NCBI GenBank assembly: GCA_000231825.2
Contig: JH720384.1
Span: forward strand, 210,816-274,815
DNA from: Tetrahymena elliotti 4EA
Taxonomy: Eukaryota; Ciliophora; Oligohymenophorea; Hymenostomatida; Tetrahymenidae
Reading direction: 5' to 3'
Length of the DNA: 64,000 nucleotides
Every line of letters starts with the position of its first letter. Positions within the stretch are counted from its first letter, which is position 1. The notes beneath the pieces are model-generated. The model was not told the origin of the DNA and made no database searches. It was given only the letters and a program-made list of their open reading frames with translations. The position numbers were made by a program, and so were the translations under genes. Below are positions 45,555-59,525 of this stretch, one piece after another.

Positions 45555-48027
45555 TTTATACTATTTAATAAACTAAAATACGCTTTTGCTTTACTTTTTG
45601 ATTCTATTATTTTTATTACCAATTAGGTTATTTTAATAATGTTCTCTCAAAGTTAATTAAAATTATGCTAACCTGAATAAATCATTCTATTTTCCTTAAA
45701 TTAAAATCTAAAGCATTAATAAAACGAAGTCTTGCTAATAAATTACAAGAAGTGAAAAAAGATTTTTACTCTAAAGCAATTTTAAAACTCGAAACAATTA
45801 ATTAATTGATCCTCTTTAATAATTATTTAGTTTTCCTAATTATTTTAAAGTTATATGAGTCGAAGTATCTGTGTATTTTAGAATGCTTTTAAACATCCAA
45901 AATATTAGGTTACTTTTTTTCAGGTGGGATCTAAATCTTCTGATAATTATGAAAACAAAAAATATCTAAATTGAATCAATGAAAAAAATAGAAAAAATAT
46001 TAAAATATTAATTATTTCCTTTGTTTATTTTAATTAGCAAAGATAGAAATTAGTATTTTATCTTTTAGAAAAAATTAATATAAATTAATTGTATTTTTCT
46101 ATACTTCTCTTTTATTTTGATTCATTAATTTGAGAAAGAATTCGCTTAACTTAAAAGTTATTTACTCAGCAATTTCTTTAATAAATTATGTTTTAATAAA
46201 ATATATGAAAAACTAGAAATTAAAAGAAAAACTCCACTTTTTAAAAGAAATAAATATCATCAATAATTGAAAAAATATTGACCTTTCTCAGTAAAGTGAT
46301 TATTAATAATTAAAAATTACATTTTTGTCTTTTATTCAGAGGTTTTAAAATTTTTCAAATATAAATTTAATTTTGATATGATATCCAATTTAGAAAATTG
46401 ATTATTTTACAAACATGGTAAATACTGGAAAAGAAACTAAGATTAATATAAATTGATATGGGTTTTGATAAAATGTTATTTGAAGTTATTTAGAAAAATA
46501 AAATTTTATCATGTAATGTTTTTTATAATATTAAAAAATAATAAAATTATCAATTTCTGTTCAAGTTCTTTTGACTCTGAATAGATATTTATGATTAAGT
46601 ATATTTAAATAAAATTGTTTGTCTGGGATGTCCAAATATTTATTTTAAAGTTTGACAGAGTGAAGAAAAAATATTCATGGATAAGATGAGTCTGTTAATT
46701 GCTTCAAATGATGTTTACTACAGAATAAATAATTATCAGTATTTATCTTTACTTTTAACTTCGTAATTTCTTATATTTATTACGGACACTTTTATTAACA
46801 ATAACCAACTTCAAATTAAGTAAAAGTTAATCATCTTCCAAAAATCTATTTTCATTTATTTATAATTAGTTATGGATTATAGTCAATTTTTTATTTTCAT
46901 CTCATAATCTCAAAAACTAACTTGATCATTTTTTTAAAGTTATTCTGAATGCATTTTATAAAAAATTTGCTAAAGACAAATAAAAGAAGAAGAAAAAAAG
47001 ATCAAACTAATTTTATATTAGGTATTTTAAGTGAAAATTTTGTAGAAATTGGTTTAGTTTTAATAAATTGAGAAGGACTTTTAAAAAAATTATAAAATGA
47101 TGATTTAAATAAAAAAACATCTAAAAAATGTATTGATATATTTATGTGAAAATTTAATTTTAATATTCTGTCTAAATATTTTTTAATATTTAAATTAAAT
47201 CATGAAAAATATATTAAAATCAAAACTGAAAAATAAAGTTTATTAAAAGTTTTTTTTGAATTCAGTAAAAATAAGTAAGAAAAACTCAATTAATATTCTT
47301 TTTATGAAAATTTTATTTTTAGTAAAATACTTAATTATATAATTTATAAAATAATTATTTCTTTTTCAGTAACTAAATAAGTGCTTGTTTGTATTAATTA
47401 TTATTTCATGTTTAAATTATTCGACTTTAAAAATATTTATTTTAGAAGAGGATTGCTTTTTGTGAGTTAAAATGAATACTTAATTTAATTTGTTTATAAA
47501 AAATAAATAAGTAAAAAGATTTTAAAAATTTTCTTAAATATTTTATGCAAAAATTCGAATCAATAATTTTTTTAAATTACTTTATTTATCAGCAATATTT
47601 TGTAAATATGAAGTTGCTTTGAATATTGAAGTGAATAATAAACTAATTAAATGATAGAAACATAGCCATATATATGCAACAAATTATAATTATCCATGCT
47701 AAAATACTATATAGAATGCATGTATTTAATTATTTGGGAGAAGTAAACAAATTAAAAAAAATTCAAATAATAAGTTAAAGGATATAATTCAATTTTAATT
47801 GATTTCAAATCAAATTTCTTTTAAGAGTAGTTAAACAAACAAACAAACAAACAAACAAAAAACATCTTTTATTTAACAAATCTTAATTAAATTCATAAAT
47901 AACAACAAAAGCACAAATCAAAATCAAATTAATTAAAAAGGTTTTGTTTGTTATTAATTAATATTATTTGCTTCTAATAAAAACAATCATTTATAACAAC
48001 AATTAAGTATAAAGAGGGAATAAATAA
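45555..48027. other. Long intergenic region between divergent genes
   Basis: 2.47 kb of A/T-rich DNA between the 5' ends of the Cache receptor gene (-) and the EF-hand/repeat protein gene (+). It contains both promoters. No convincing frame on either strand. The only distinct element is an AAAC microsatellite near the right end. Confidence 0.55.
47833..47856. repeat. (AAAC)6 microsatellite
   Basis: Six perfect AAAC units followed by an A run, about 170 bp upstream of the ATG at 48028. It may lie in the 5' UTR or promoter of that gene. Whether it has a function cannot be told from the sequence. Confidence 0.9.
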
Positions 48028-51000
48028 ATGTAAAATTATTTTTCCTAATAAAATTAAAACATTAATAGCAGACAATAGCAAGATTATATGTAAGTTGCCA
48101 ATAACACGAACCTTCAACCATAGTTAATAGATCCAGATCATAGTGGTAGTGGTTATGGAGGATAGTATAGCGTTTAATAATAAATCAGTTAAGAAGACAT
48201 CAACTTTATTAATAATCTACAATAAAAGCAATTTATTCAACAGCAATAGAATTAAATCACACATAATAAGCAAACTCTGAAGAAAAAAGAAATTTTAGTC
48301 ATGACAATTGATATTGGTAATGGTTAATCAGGTAAAATCCATGTTTTTGAAAATGACAATCCCTATGATTTAGCAGTAAAATTTGTGGCTCAATATGATC
48401 TTCCTCCCTGCATTGTAGAAATATTAGAAGAAAATATAAAGTAAAATGTAGAATAAGTGTAAAAAACTAATCAATAATAGTTTTTACAATATGTAATTCA
48501 TTCATTAAATTGATTTCTTTTTTTTAAATTTCATTTTTTTTTAACAAAAAAAAGGAAAGTGAAAAACAATCTCCAATTTCAGATAAAGCTGGATAACAAA
48601 CTTCTTAAGATAATTTTGGAAATGAACAATTATAATAATAAGGAGGCAACCAAATTATATAAAATAACCCTTACAATAACAACTAGTATCCTGTGCCAAA
48701 TTAATATCTTGAATAAAAGAAAACTAATTAATATGTTAAAAATCCTCCAATTCCACAAGGTTAAATTCCTTCAACATCAATTCAGGATTCATTTGATATA
48801 AGATAAAATTCTACTAAAGCTAATTGCTCTGTTAATAGAAGTGGTGTCTTAACCCCATCCACTAAAAGAATAAATAAAGATTATCCAGATGTTAATAGCT
48901 CTATGAAGAGAAGAATATATTACCCAGAAGGCATTGTTGAAAGTAACTTCAGATTTTATTTGTGTGTTTTTTCAGTTAAAAAGTGTTTTCAAATAATCAA
49001 AAGAAATCGACAATAACTCATTTGAAAAATATATGAACATAAATGCATCTACTGATGTTGGAAATTCATTAAATTACAGTGTTCCAGCTGGAGTTAGCCA
49101 CAGTAATTCTTATCACTAAAATGCCCACTAAATCAGTCAAAGTTTTTATGCAGGGTAATTCAAAATATTTTTACCAAGTTAAATTAAAATTCAATTTCAA
49201 TAATATTTAGATAAAACTATTTAAGCAACTAATACAACAATAATGGAAACCAATCAAGAGTTGAAGACTCTAATAATAAAGTTAATAAATCCTTTGATTT
49301 TGGAAAGAAACAAAGTGTCCATGATAGACTGTTTGCATAATCTAAGATTAAAAATATCTAACAAAGAGAAACTGAAAGAAGTAATTCTTAAGCAAATGTT
49401 CAGAAAAAAAGAGTTACAAGGAGTTCTTCATGTAAATTTATTTACTATGACTAAAATTAAAATTAATTAAATTTTTTGAAAAGTAAATGAAATAAATTAT
49501 GGTATTCGTTTGTACTAAAGGGGAGTAAAGCAAAGAGAAGAAAAAAAGAAATAAGTTGAAAAGAAAAAATAAGAAGAAATCAATCAAGCCTAATAACAGT
49601 GCACGTATCACCCATAAATCAATGAAATTTCTTCAATAATTGCAGTAATATTATTTTCTAAAGTTAATTTCATCAATTATTGTATTGTTAAATATTTTAA
49701 TTTTTCCCAATTCAAAAATAAAATGATAAAAACTGGATACATAGAGTTAAAATGCTAGCTATCTTAAAATTCTACTAAAAAAAGATATTACTAAAAGAGT
49801 ATTGAGTAAAGCTAAAAATTTATTTTAATGGTTAGAATGTTTTTTATCTAAAATTCTTCAATTTTAATCATAAACAAAATAAAATTAATTTCTTCAACCA
49901 TAAATAATAACCTAATTTTAACTTAGTTTTAGTTTGATGAAATTTTTAATTAAATCTTTCTATTAATTTTAAAATTAAATTTATTTTTTGTTTAAATTTT
50001 AAAGAAAAGCTTAAGAAATGAGCCTGTTGGAGAATTTTTATAGAAAGTAGCTAAATAATAAAGAGAACGCAAAGAAAGGGCAAGAAGCTTTAAGCTTAAT
50101 TAAGAGCTTGATGGGTGCTCATTTAGACCTGAAATAAATTAAATAAGTAGCTAGATAGCTTAAGAAAAGATGAATATTTTGATAAATTAATCTCATGAAG
50201 ATGGGAAATCCCTGAATTAGTCATTCATTAGAAATAGATATGATTTATTATATGAAGATAGCAAAAGCAAAATTGAAAGGAAGATTTAAAGAGATAAGTA
50301 ACTCAAAATAGATCAGAACTGCACTTTTCAGCCAAAAATTAACACTTTTTCTAAAATTTTAATGAATGATATTTCATTCTTTGAAAGGCTTTAACGCTAC
50401 AGTAGTAAAGAAAACCATAATAATAACTAGCCAAATGGATAATAATAGCATGGATTTATTGATCCTTTTACAGGTCAAGAATTCTTCAAACCAGTTACTG
50501 GTAGACCTCCTAAAAAACAAAGAAATAAAGATAATTAATCTGTAGGAGAGTATTTATATGAATAGTCTAGAATGAGATAAATATAAAAATAACAAAATTT
50601 ACAAAGTCACAATAGTAGTGTAAACAGATCATTTGCTTGTGAAAAGAGTACAAGAATTATTGATATCAAAAAGAAGTAAAAACTTGTTGAAATATTTAAT
50701 TAACTTGATTCAGATTAAGATGGATAAATTTCTGCTTAAGCAATCGATATCTAGTCTCTTGATCCATTAATTTTAGAGGCCTTTTCTCCATTATTATGTG
50801 AAATGGAAGAACTTGATTAAGCTCTCACTTTAGAAGAGTTCATTTAAGCCTCAGAAAAATTAGTTCAAGTAAATTGAATTCTTTGACCTAAGATAAAAAA
50901 ATAATAAATTAATTAAAAATAGGGACTTAATATACAAGAAAGAAATTAAATATTCAATACAAAGAAGACTAAATCTAGTGAAGAATCATTTGAATTTAAA

Positions 51001-51650
51001 GTAAATTAGCTGCTAGCTCATTTTTTATTGTTAAATTAAATTTTTTTGTAAAAATAGCCTCGACTAAATCCAAAATCTGTGAAAATAGCTTAATAAAAAA
51101 GACCTCATTCTAATGGAGCAGCTCTTTATGATATTTTTATGGATGAGAAGCAGGTAAAAAATATATTATAAGCATTATAAGGCTAATTTTCATTTTATTT
51201 AAATAGAAATTTGATTAAAAGATATAAGTTTTAAGAGAGAGAAAAGAAAAATCTGAGCTTGAAGAATGCACATTTACTCCAAATATACAGCCTTTGTATC
51301 AAAACTATAATAGTTTGTCTACATCTAATAAAAAAAATAACTACAGCTTAAGTAATAAGATGGTAAATGTACAACCTTAGAGCTTCTAAAATTACATGGA
51401 TTCAAAAAATATTAATAATAGTGCAGAATAAAAGTCATTTTTACAATAAAATGCTATAAGCTAGTAAATTATGAACTAACCTGTAAACTTTTCAATGTTC
51501 TCATATTAAGATTACTAAAAATTATTTGAAAATAAAAACAACAATTACTTATTTGGTAATTAAGTCTTTTAGCCACAATAACAGAACTTATTCGAATAAA
51601 ACAATAGCAACCAAAAGATTTTAAGTTTTGAAAATTATAACCCTCAATGA
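48028..51650 (+). CDS. EF-hand protein with repeated CxFxPxIN motifs
   Basis: Nine exons: 48028..48492, 48555..48942, 49004..49154, 49211..49431, 49484..49644, 50005..50868, 50923..51000, 51058..51153, 51207..51650; 2,868 nt, 955 residues. After a Gln/Asn-rich start, residues ~85-140 (KKEILVMTIDIGNGQSGKIH, DNPYDLAVKFVAQYDL) look like a compact beta-grasp-like domain that I have a memory of from other ciliate proteins but cannot name. From ~residue 380 a motif recurs: LYQRGVKQREEKKKQ then CTYHPQINEIS; KQQRERKERARS then GCSFRPEINQIS; then NCTFQPKIN; later LREKKEK-like then CTFTPNIQP. Each is a charged helix followed by C-x-F-x-P-x-I-N. An EF-hand loop, DSDQDGQISAQA, lies near residue 700 and is the only one seen. 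The composition suggests a cytoskeletal or ciliary scaffold that can bind Ca2+; this is inference. All splice phases agree and the sum is exact. Confidence 0.85.
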
Positions 51651-52459
51651 GCAATAAATAATTAAACCTAATCCAAATAAAATAGAAGACCAACTATCAT
51701 ATTTTTTGAATCTTTCCTGCTGTAAATAATTAAACAAAAGTATATTTATAATTTATTATATTTAAAACTCCTACTCTTAATTCATATCCAACTGTAAATA
51801 AAGTAAATATTAAAAAAATACTTAAACATTAATCCATAGATTTGAGATTTATCTATCAATCTATTATTTCCATCTGTGCTTTTTTACAAAATTTATCATT
51901 TTTCATTAAAAAATTTGTGGACTTGTTCATAAAATAATTGAATTCACAAAATAGTTAATAGAAATAAATATTCATAGAATCTGTTTTAAATTTTAACAAT
52001 GAATAAAAAATTTCTATGGTTTATTTTATAAATAAAAAAATTGCTATATTTTATGAAACTAATTTAACTTAAATTTATGAATTTAAATACACGTTTAGTT
52101 CTTCAAGATATATTTTTATTGTAGAAATTAGTTTTACTTTTTGCTTAATATGAAGTGAAATTTTATAGTATATTTTTTCAAATAATTTAGGAATAATTAT
52201 TTATCATAGTTTTAAGTAAAATTTTTGACTAAATTCTATTAAATTCAATAAATGTTTAATTTAATCTTCAAAGATAATTATTGTAAAAGATTAATTTTTA
52301 TCTTAATAAAAATTTAAAAATTAAATATTATGTAAATTTTATTTTAGTTATTAAAAATAGATTTTAAAATAAAGATTTATTTGCAAATTTTAATTTAATC
52401 AATAAATTTGTTACAGACATGTTTAATAACAATTTAAATTTATTATATTATAAATATTT
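51651..52459. other. Intergenic region between convergent genes
   Basis: About 810 bp of A/T-rich DNA between the stop of the EF-hand/repeat gene (+) and the stop of the second ABC transporter (-). Both 3' UTRs lie here. No coding frame seen. Confidence 0.6.
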
Positions 52460-55400
52460 TCAGCTGCTAAATGCTAACTTTTTCATTTCAGCTTCATGTT
52501 CTTTACCATTTTCTTTAATCAATTTTGATAGATAACCTTTTATTAATGAAAAATTTAATTTATTATTTAAAATAGATTAATTAATTACTGTTTGGGTTAT
52601 TGAGCATAGATTTTGGAGAATCGAATTCTTAAATTTCACCATAACTCAAAACTAAAATCTTATCATATTAAATGATTGTTTTGAGACGATGAGCTATTGT
52701 TATGATTGTTGTATCAAGAAATTCGGTTCTTATCATATTTTATATTATTAAATCAGTCTTTTCATCAATGCTAGCAGTAGCCTCATCCATTAACAATAAT
52801 TTACATTTTCTCTGTATACAAAAATAGAATTACCAAATTAAAATTAATGTTGTAAGATTTACCACAATAACACGAGCAAGAGCTATCAATTATTTTTCTC
52901 CTTAAGAAAAGTTTGCTCCTTGAGAATCTACCTTGAGATTCAATACATCTATTTTAATTCATTTTAAATATATTTCTTTTAAAGAAAAAATTTATACTTT
53001 TAATATTCTTTTCATTTAACTAACTTCCATTAATGAATGTCTAAGTCGTCTATATGTTTTCTGTTGTTATTGTTTAACTTTACTTAGGATTTTTAATTGG
53101 GGAATTTTCTTTATTGTCAATTAAATTAGCTTTGATTACTAAGGTTTCCCATAATTAAACTTTCTTAAGAGCATCTACAACTTGATTATCTGAATAGATT
53201 TCGAATGGGTCAATATTAGACCTAATAGACCCTTAAAAGAGTACAGGATCTTATGGAATCATAGAAACATTGCTTCTTAATTAAGTTAATCCTAATTTAG
53301 CTATATTTTATCCATTCAACTAAATTCTACTGCCACTCTATTTTATTTCATTAAATTTACTTTTAAAAAAAGCTTAACAAATTTGTTCACCTCATCAACC
53401 AATTCTAGAATACGGAGTAGCCCCAAAGTCAGTGTTGATTTACCACTCCCAGTTCTCCCAATAACACCTATCTTTATATTATTATCAATGAAATTTATTT
53501 TTATTAGCTAAATTAATCTTAAAAATACTTTTTCATTTCCTTTTATAGAAAGATTTATGTTCTTTAATACAATTGGTGTCTCTTTTCTATATCTGTAAGA
53601 AGCGTTTTTTATTTCAAGATCACCTTATTAAGGCCATTTTTTTAATTATTTGGCTTGATTAGGTTCTTGGACGATCTCGAAATCTCTTTCTTGTGGTGTT
53701 TCATTAATATAATTTAAGATTCTATGGAATGAATTCATTTAAAGCTCTGTATCACCAAAGAATTTTATAGTAACTGGGAGGGAAGAACTTATTCTAAGAG
53801 CCCAAGTTAAACTTAAACCTAGTTTATAAAAAGAATTTTTTAGATCAAGAATTTAAATTGAAAAAATTTACCAATGTTAGCAGCTAGTTAAGCATCATAG
53901 CCATTTACAGATTTTTAAGCTAAACCTAAATAAGCAGAAGCAGCAACTATTATTGAAGAGAATAAATCTGTTATCAAATTTAGCCAGTGATTGCAGAAAT
54001 ATTCATTAAACCATGATCTCGTGTGGCCATCAGCATATCGACTAAATATTTTGAAGAAAAAGTTCTCTTTATTGAGACCTCTTATCTAAAGTAAACCTGT
54101 TAACAAATATCATTTATGAATATTCTTCTACATTTTTATTTAAAAAATGTTGAATTTAATTGACCTTAATTTAATGATGTGTAAAGACCAATTAAAGGTG
54201 CTCTAGCATTATCAACTATTCTTTTAATTTCACGTGAACACTTAATTTATCTTCTAAGAGCATAGTAATAGCAAGCTAAAATAAATACTGCTACAGCTAT
54301 AAATATAGGAGTAATTAGTGAAATCATTACAAAACTACCAATAAGATTCATCACACCGCTAATGAGTTATTATAGAAGCAATTATAACCTATTAATATAA
54401 TCTTATTTACCAAAAAATTTAACTAATCTTTTTCATATTTTCTTAATCAAAAAACTTGCAGGGAGTTAGAAGTTTGAGAGAGTTTAAAATATTAATACAA
54501 TAAGTTAATTATTGGGTCAAAAATTTCGCTTTTATTTCTAAGAAGCTATTAAATTGATGATTAAAATTAAAAATAAAAATTAACTTAAATAAAAATATTT
54601 AAATGCATTAAAAATACTAGTGAATTATGGAAATTATCACATTCAAAAATTAAAAAGGTTTAATGATCATAATAAACATATTAAAAATTTATTATTGTTA
54701 ACAAAAATTAATTTTTTTACATATAGTCTATAGCATCTATGTCCTTTGAAAAACGAGTCACGATACGTCCTAAGGGAGTTTTGTCAAAGAATTCCATTGG
54801 GCTTTGAAGTAATCTTGTCAATAAATTTCTAAAAATACTTTTTGAAATTTTGATAGAAAAAGCTAAGAATGCCAAATATCTGAAAATGTAAAGAAAGCCA
54901 CTTGATATACTTACACCTAAAATTTTTTGAAAAATTAAAAATCTTTAAATTAATGAAAAAGTAAACCCGCATATATTCCTGCATACTAGTTATTGTCAAG
55001 TTACTCATAAGAATTTTAACTCCATTAGCCTAACCACCAATCAGATAACCTTTTAATATGTATAACTAGGTAAATTTTAATATTTTGATTTATAATTACA
55101 TTAACCCCGCCTAAGATACAGCAAATATCAATAAAGCTACTGACACATATCCTAATCCTCCTATTAAAAAATATTTTTTGTAAACAAAAAAAGGAACAGA
55201 TCCGACAGCCTTTTCTTCGCTTTGAAAAAGAACACCCTTAACTTTATTCTATTTATCTTCTTCCAAATTTGGCATTTCATGTTAACTTTGTGTAAATTAA
55301 GAAGTTTCTTCTGAATTTCTAGAAAATTAAGATTCATTTTCAAATTAATTCTTTTCTATTAAAGGAATATGAGGTAATTTATTATTTTAACTAGTTTCTT

Positions 55401-58272
55401 CATTAACTTCTAGATCCAAGTTAAACTCATATTCTTATCCTTTGGTCACTTTGTTTTCATTGCTTAGCAAGAAAGCTAAAGCTTCAGAATTTTTGGTAGT
55501 TAGTTGTTTATAAGTACCAAAGTCTGCTACTCTTCCTTCTCTCAAAATAGTAATAGAATCAAAGTATCTCAAGTAGTGAGTGTGATGAGTGATGAAGATT
55601 ATTGTTTTTTTTTTTAACAATTTATAAAACAGTTTTTTGAAGATGAGTGTACCTATATGGCTATCAAGAGCACTAAGACAATCATCAACAACATAAATAT
55701 CTCTATCAGAATAAACCGCTCTAGCCACACTGACTCTTTATTTTTATCCTCCACTAAGATTAACTCCTCTTTCCCCTATTTCAGTTAAATCTCCTCCAGG
55801 CAATTACTTAATATCATCAATAAGTTAGCAAATACGCAAAGTTTTTTCATATTTTTTCTGATCATATTGCTCTCCAAATAAAATATTTTCTCTCAAACTG
55901 CATGACCTCAACCAAGGCTTTACAAAAAAAAAAATAGTTTAATAGTTCTAAAAATAAATATTTTACAATTTAAGGGACATAAGCAACAGAACCTTTAACT
56001 GCAATTTTACCTGAAATTTTGTTAATTTCATTAATAATAGCATGAGCAAGTGTTGTTTTTCCACTAGAAAAAGCTCCATAAACTCCATTAAAAGTGTTTG
56101 GCTTAAAATTCAAATTGATTGAACTTAGACTGGGAGATATTTTAGGAACTTCAATTTTTTTACCTGATTTTAAATTTTCCAAAGTAGCTTCTAATAATTT
56201 TACATCTTCTTTTTACTTTTTCTTTTATTCGATTTCTTTTTTTATGTTTTAAATTTTGGTTTTTTGATTAATGAAATCATCTGGGTTATTTAAATTGTGT
56301 ATTTCGTTTCTTTCACTTTCCCAACTAAAATACCCATCTTCTATGATAATTTCTCCATTTTCACAAATATTCATCAAGTTTTCATCATAGTAATCCAAAG
56401 GCTATTCTTCAGCTTCTAGAAAGTGATGTATTCTATTATAAGAAACCTTAGCTTAGATAAATCTACCCCATCCTGCTACAAGCTAAACTATTGGGGATTA
56501 TAGCAAATTTATTAGAGAGAGAGTAGTGAAAGCCTTAGCTGCATTAAACTAGTTATCTAAAAGTATATAGACTACAAAAACGAGCACAGCAATAATACTG
56601 GGAGAGACTTAACTAATACAATCTACTTACCCAATATTAAATAAATATCTAAATATAATTTTCATTTCTTATAGTCTGATATTTTGCAATTAATTGATAA
56701 CCCACTTCTCCCAAGCATAATATTTGATTATTTTTATTCCTGGTTTATTATAAAAAATTATTAATGAAATTAAATATTTTTCTTTTATTAAAATTTTCGG
56801 GTCAAAATTCAATTTTAAAAGGAAGTTAACTGGGATTGGTTAATTAAAATAAATATGATGAACCAAAATCAGAAACTTACTAAAAATATCTTTTTCTTAA
56901 ACCTTCCTTATAAAAATATGCTCATAATATTTCATTTTTATTTTCCTTTAAATTAAATATTAATTCCTAAACTTCAAATGAGTTTCAACAAAAAGAAAGC
57001 CTTAAAAATATGAATCAACCAATTATGACTTTTGAATTGATTGAATTTTGATAGATATGAATTACCTTAGAAAAACTCTGTGATTTTCTTACTTCTTTAA
57101 TCTATATTCTAGAAGACTTTTCTTCTATAATATGTTTACTTCTAAGTTATGTGATTCACCAAAATAGATGAAAGTGCAAGCATGGCTTTTTAAGAAATAA
57201 TTTAATATCTTTAATTGAAAAAAATAATATTACTAGGAGCTATAATACCAACATATCCAAGTTCATAAATTATATAAACAGAAGCAGCAATAATAATGAA
57301 AGGTGCAGTTGAAGCTGTGAATGCAAATAAAAGGAATTTCATAATCTCCATAGTATTCATAAGAACAAGATTTGTCATTTTGCCTGGGTCCATGTATTTT
57401 CTTGCTGAGTTACTCAATTTTAATAATTTTGAGAACATAGTACCAAGAATTTCATTGCAGATCTTAGCAAATAAACATTTAACAAAAAATTAACATTTAA
57501 AAAAACTGAATTGTGATAAATTAAAACTTAATATAACTATTGCGTTTAATACTAAGCTATTAAATATCTAATTTTAATTAAAATTCTACTTTTCTTATCA
57601 AGAAGTAAATAAATTTACCTTAAAAGTAATCTTATTTGTTTAGAGTATTAAATGCTGTGCAATAAACGCCTTTAATATAAAGCAACAAAATAGAAGACTT
57701 GTATAGAGATATCCTTCATTTTAATCAGAAAATGGATCAGAAATATTCTTAATAATCAGGCTTAAAAAGATAGGGCCTGCAAACTATTTTTATAATTTAT
57801 TTAATACATTTTTTGGATCAAATAAGTTTACAGAAAGAGCAGAAGCAATTATTGTAAAAAAAGCTAACAAAATAGCTTCCTTTTAACAAGTCTTAAATAT
57901 GGCAAAGCTAAACCCTCTCTAGTTTGTTTTAAAATAAATTTAAATTATTTAGTTCTTCTTTAGAAAGTTAAATACATTTTTGTTGGTTTATATGGATTTT
58001 TTGATTAAGTCTAAAACTTTTTCTAATTTATCTTGTTCTCTCAAATCAAATAAATCATTCTCTGAGTAAAAATAATTTTTTTGAAGATAAAATTATCTAC
58101 TTAATATTTTACCTTTAATGATTTTAGAGTTTCCTAATTTTATAACTTTATTTGTCCACAGAAATAAAACTTTGCTGATGAAAGAAGCCCTGCCTTCTAA
58201 ATTTAAGTTATAATTAACTGAAAGTTAATCCTATGCAGGTTTGTCACAGATTTCAATTTTTATTTTAGACAT
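52460..58272 (-). CDS. ABCC/MRP-type full ABC transporter, second gene
   Basis: Fourteen exons in coding order: 58272..57619, 57462..57066, 56739..55967, 55917..55100, 55049..54967, 54916..54721, 54427..54165, 54096..53872, 53818..53529, 53471..53391, 53337..52998, 52948..52863, 52811..52589, 52536..52460; 4,506 nt, 1,501 residues. Junctions were fixed by ABCC landmarks, for example FFQG|IKIIKYYAWEK and YVPQI|PWLRSCSL. TMD1 includes KLLKLSNSARKYMDPGKM and TMD2 includes DKTPLGRIVTRFSKD. NBD1: Walker A GAFSSGKTT (~573), signature LSGGQKQRVSVARA (~658), Walker B DIYVVDDCLSALDS (~680), non-catalytic Asp and Cys for the usual Pro. NBD2: GRTGSGKST (~1240), signature FSQGE (~1388) with Glu for Gln, and LLLMDEATASID (~1408), then AHRLKTI. 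NBD2 should be the main ATPase site, as is known for MRPs. Substrate unknown. The different intron pattern shows it is not a recent duplicate of the transporter at 14412..19135. Confidence 0.93.
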
Positions 58273-59525
58273 TTCTACTTTTTAATTTAAATTAATAATA
58301 ATTTATTATTTTTAAAGACCGAATCTAATATAAAAAAAGATAAAATATTTAGACAGATTGCTTTATCTCTGATATTGTTTTGATAAATTCTGAATCTCTT
58401 TGGCTTTCTGTCCTCTGATACCAGATACTCATTACAACAAAAATCTGCTCAGCAAATAATTAATTTCCTTTTGAAATCTGATATTTGTAAATTTAAGGTA
58501 ATACTCTTTTATTAAAATTTTACTAAGTCAATGAAGAATAAAATAATTTTGAAATTTTTCATCAATTTATGTCAGAATATCTCCATAAATTTAAAAAGTA
58601 AAATTTAGGTTTTTGTTCACACTTGTAATTTGTAATTTTTTATCCATGCTTTTAAAATAAGTAGATTTCATGTATTTCTATTGTTCTAATTTAAGTATTG
58701 ATGACAAATAAAAGCTAATTGCGTTTATCAGAAAAAAACAAGCAAAATTAAATTTTGTAAAAAATACATGTAAATTTTACTACTATTTGTATTCACTTTA
58801 AAGAGGACAGAAATTAGTCAAAAAATTATTCTAAAAACATTTCATTCAAATAAATTAAATAAAAGTTAATGTTAAAGCGAATTTCAATGAAATGTAATAA
58901 ATTAAGAATTTGATTACCTTAATAAATGAATTTTTTTATTATATTTATATAAATTTTGGCATTTTAAATTTAATGAAGAAAAATACTTAATTAAATTTAA
59001 GGATTTCTAAATCAAATAATTTTAATTCTTTCTATTTTCTAAGACATTCATATATTATTCTTTTTCTTTTGTTTGTCTTTCAAAATAATTTGTAAAAAAT
59101 CTTCTTTTTGAATAAGAATCAAATTTTTACTTTTAATTGTCAGTAAGAATTGTAAAAATATTTTAAATATTAAGATATATGACTAATCATTTTTTTTAAA
59201 TCTAAATTTTATATTGTTTTAAAATCAAAAGCTTAAGTCTTTGATTTTTGTTAGTTTTATTTATAGCTGTTTGAAGTAATTGATAACTAACTAGATATTT
59301 GTAATATATATAAATGTTGAATGTTAAATTCAAAATTTGTTTGTATTTTGGAAAGATTATCAACAGAAATCTTAAATTAATTTAACAAGATTTATTAAAT
59401 TACAAGTAAAATTCAAAAATTAGGAGAAATAAATCTGTTTGAATATCCAAATAATAACTATCACTATAATTAAAATTAATAAGTAGAAACAAAATAAATT
59501 GATAAGCAATCAAATTTTTATTATA
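58273..59525. other. Intergenic region between divergent genes
   Basis: 1.25 kb of A/T-rich DNA between the 5' end of the second ABC transporter (-) and the coiled-coil gene (+). It must contain both promoters. No coding frame or specific element was found. Confidence 0.55.
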
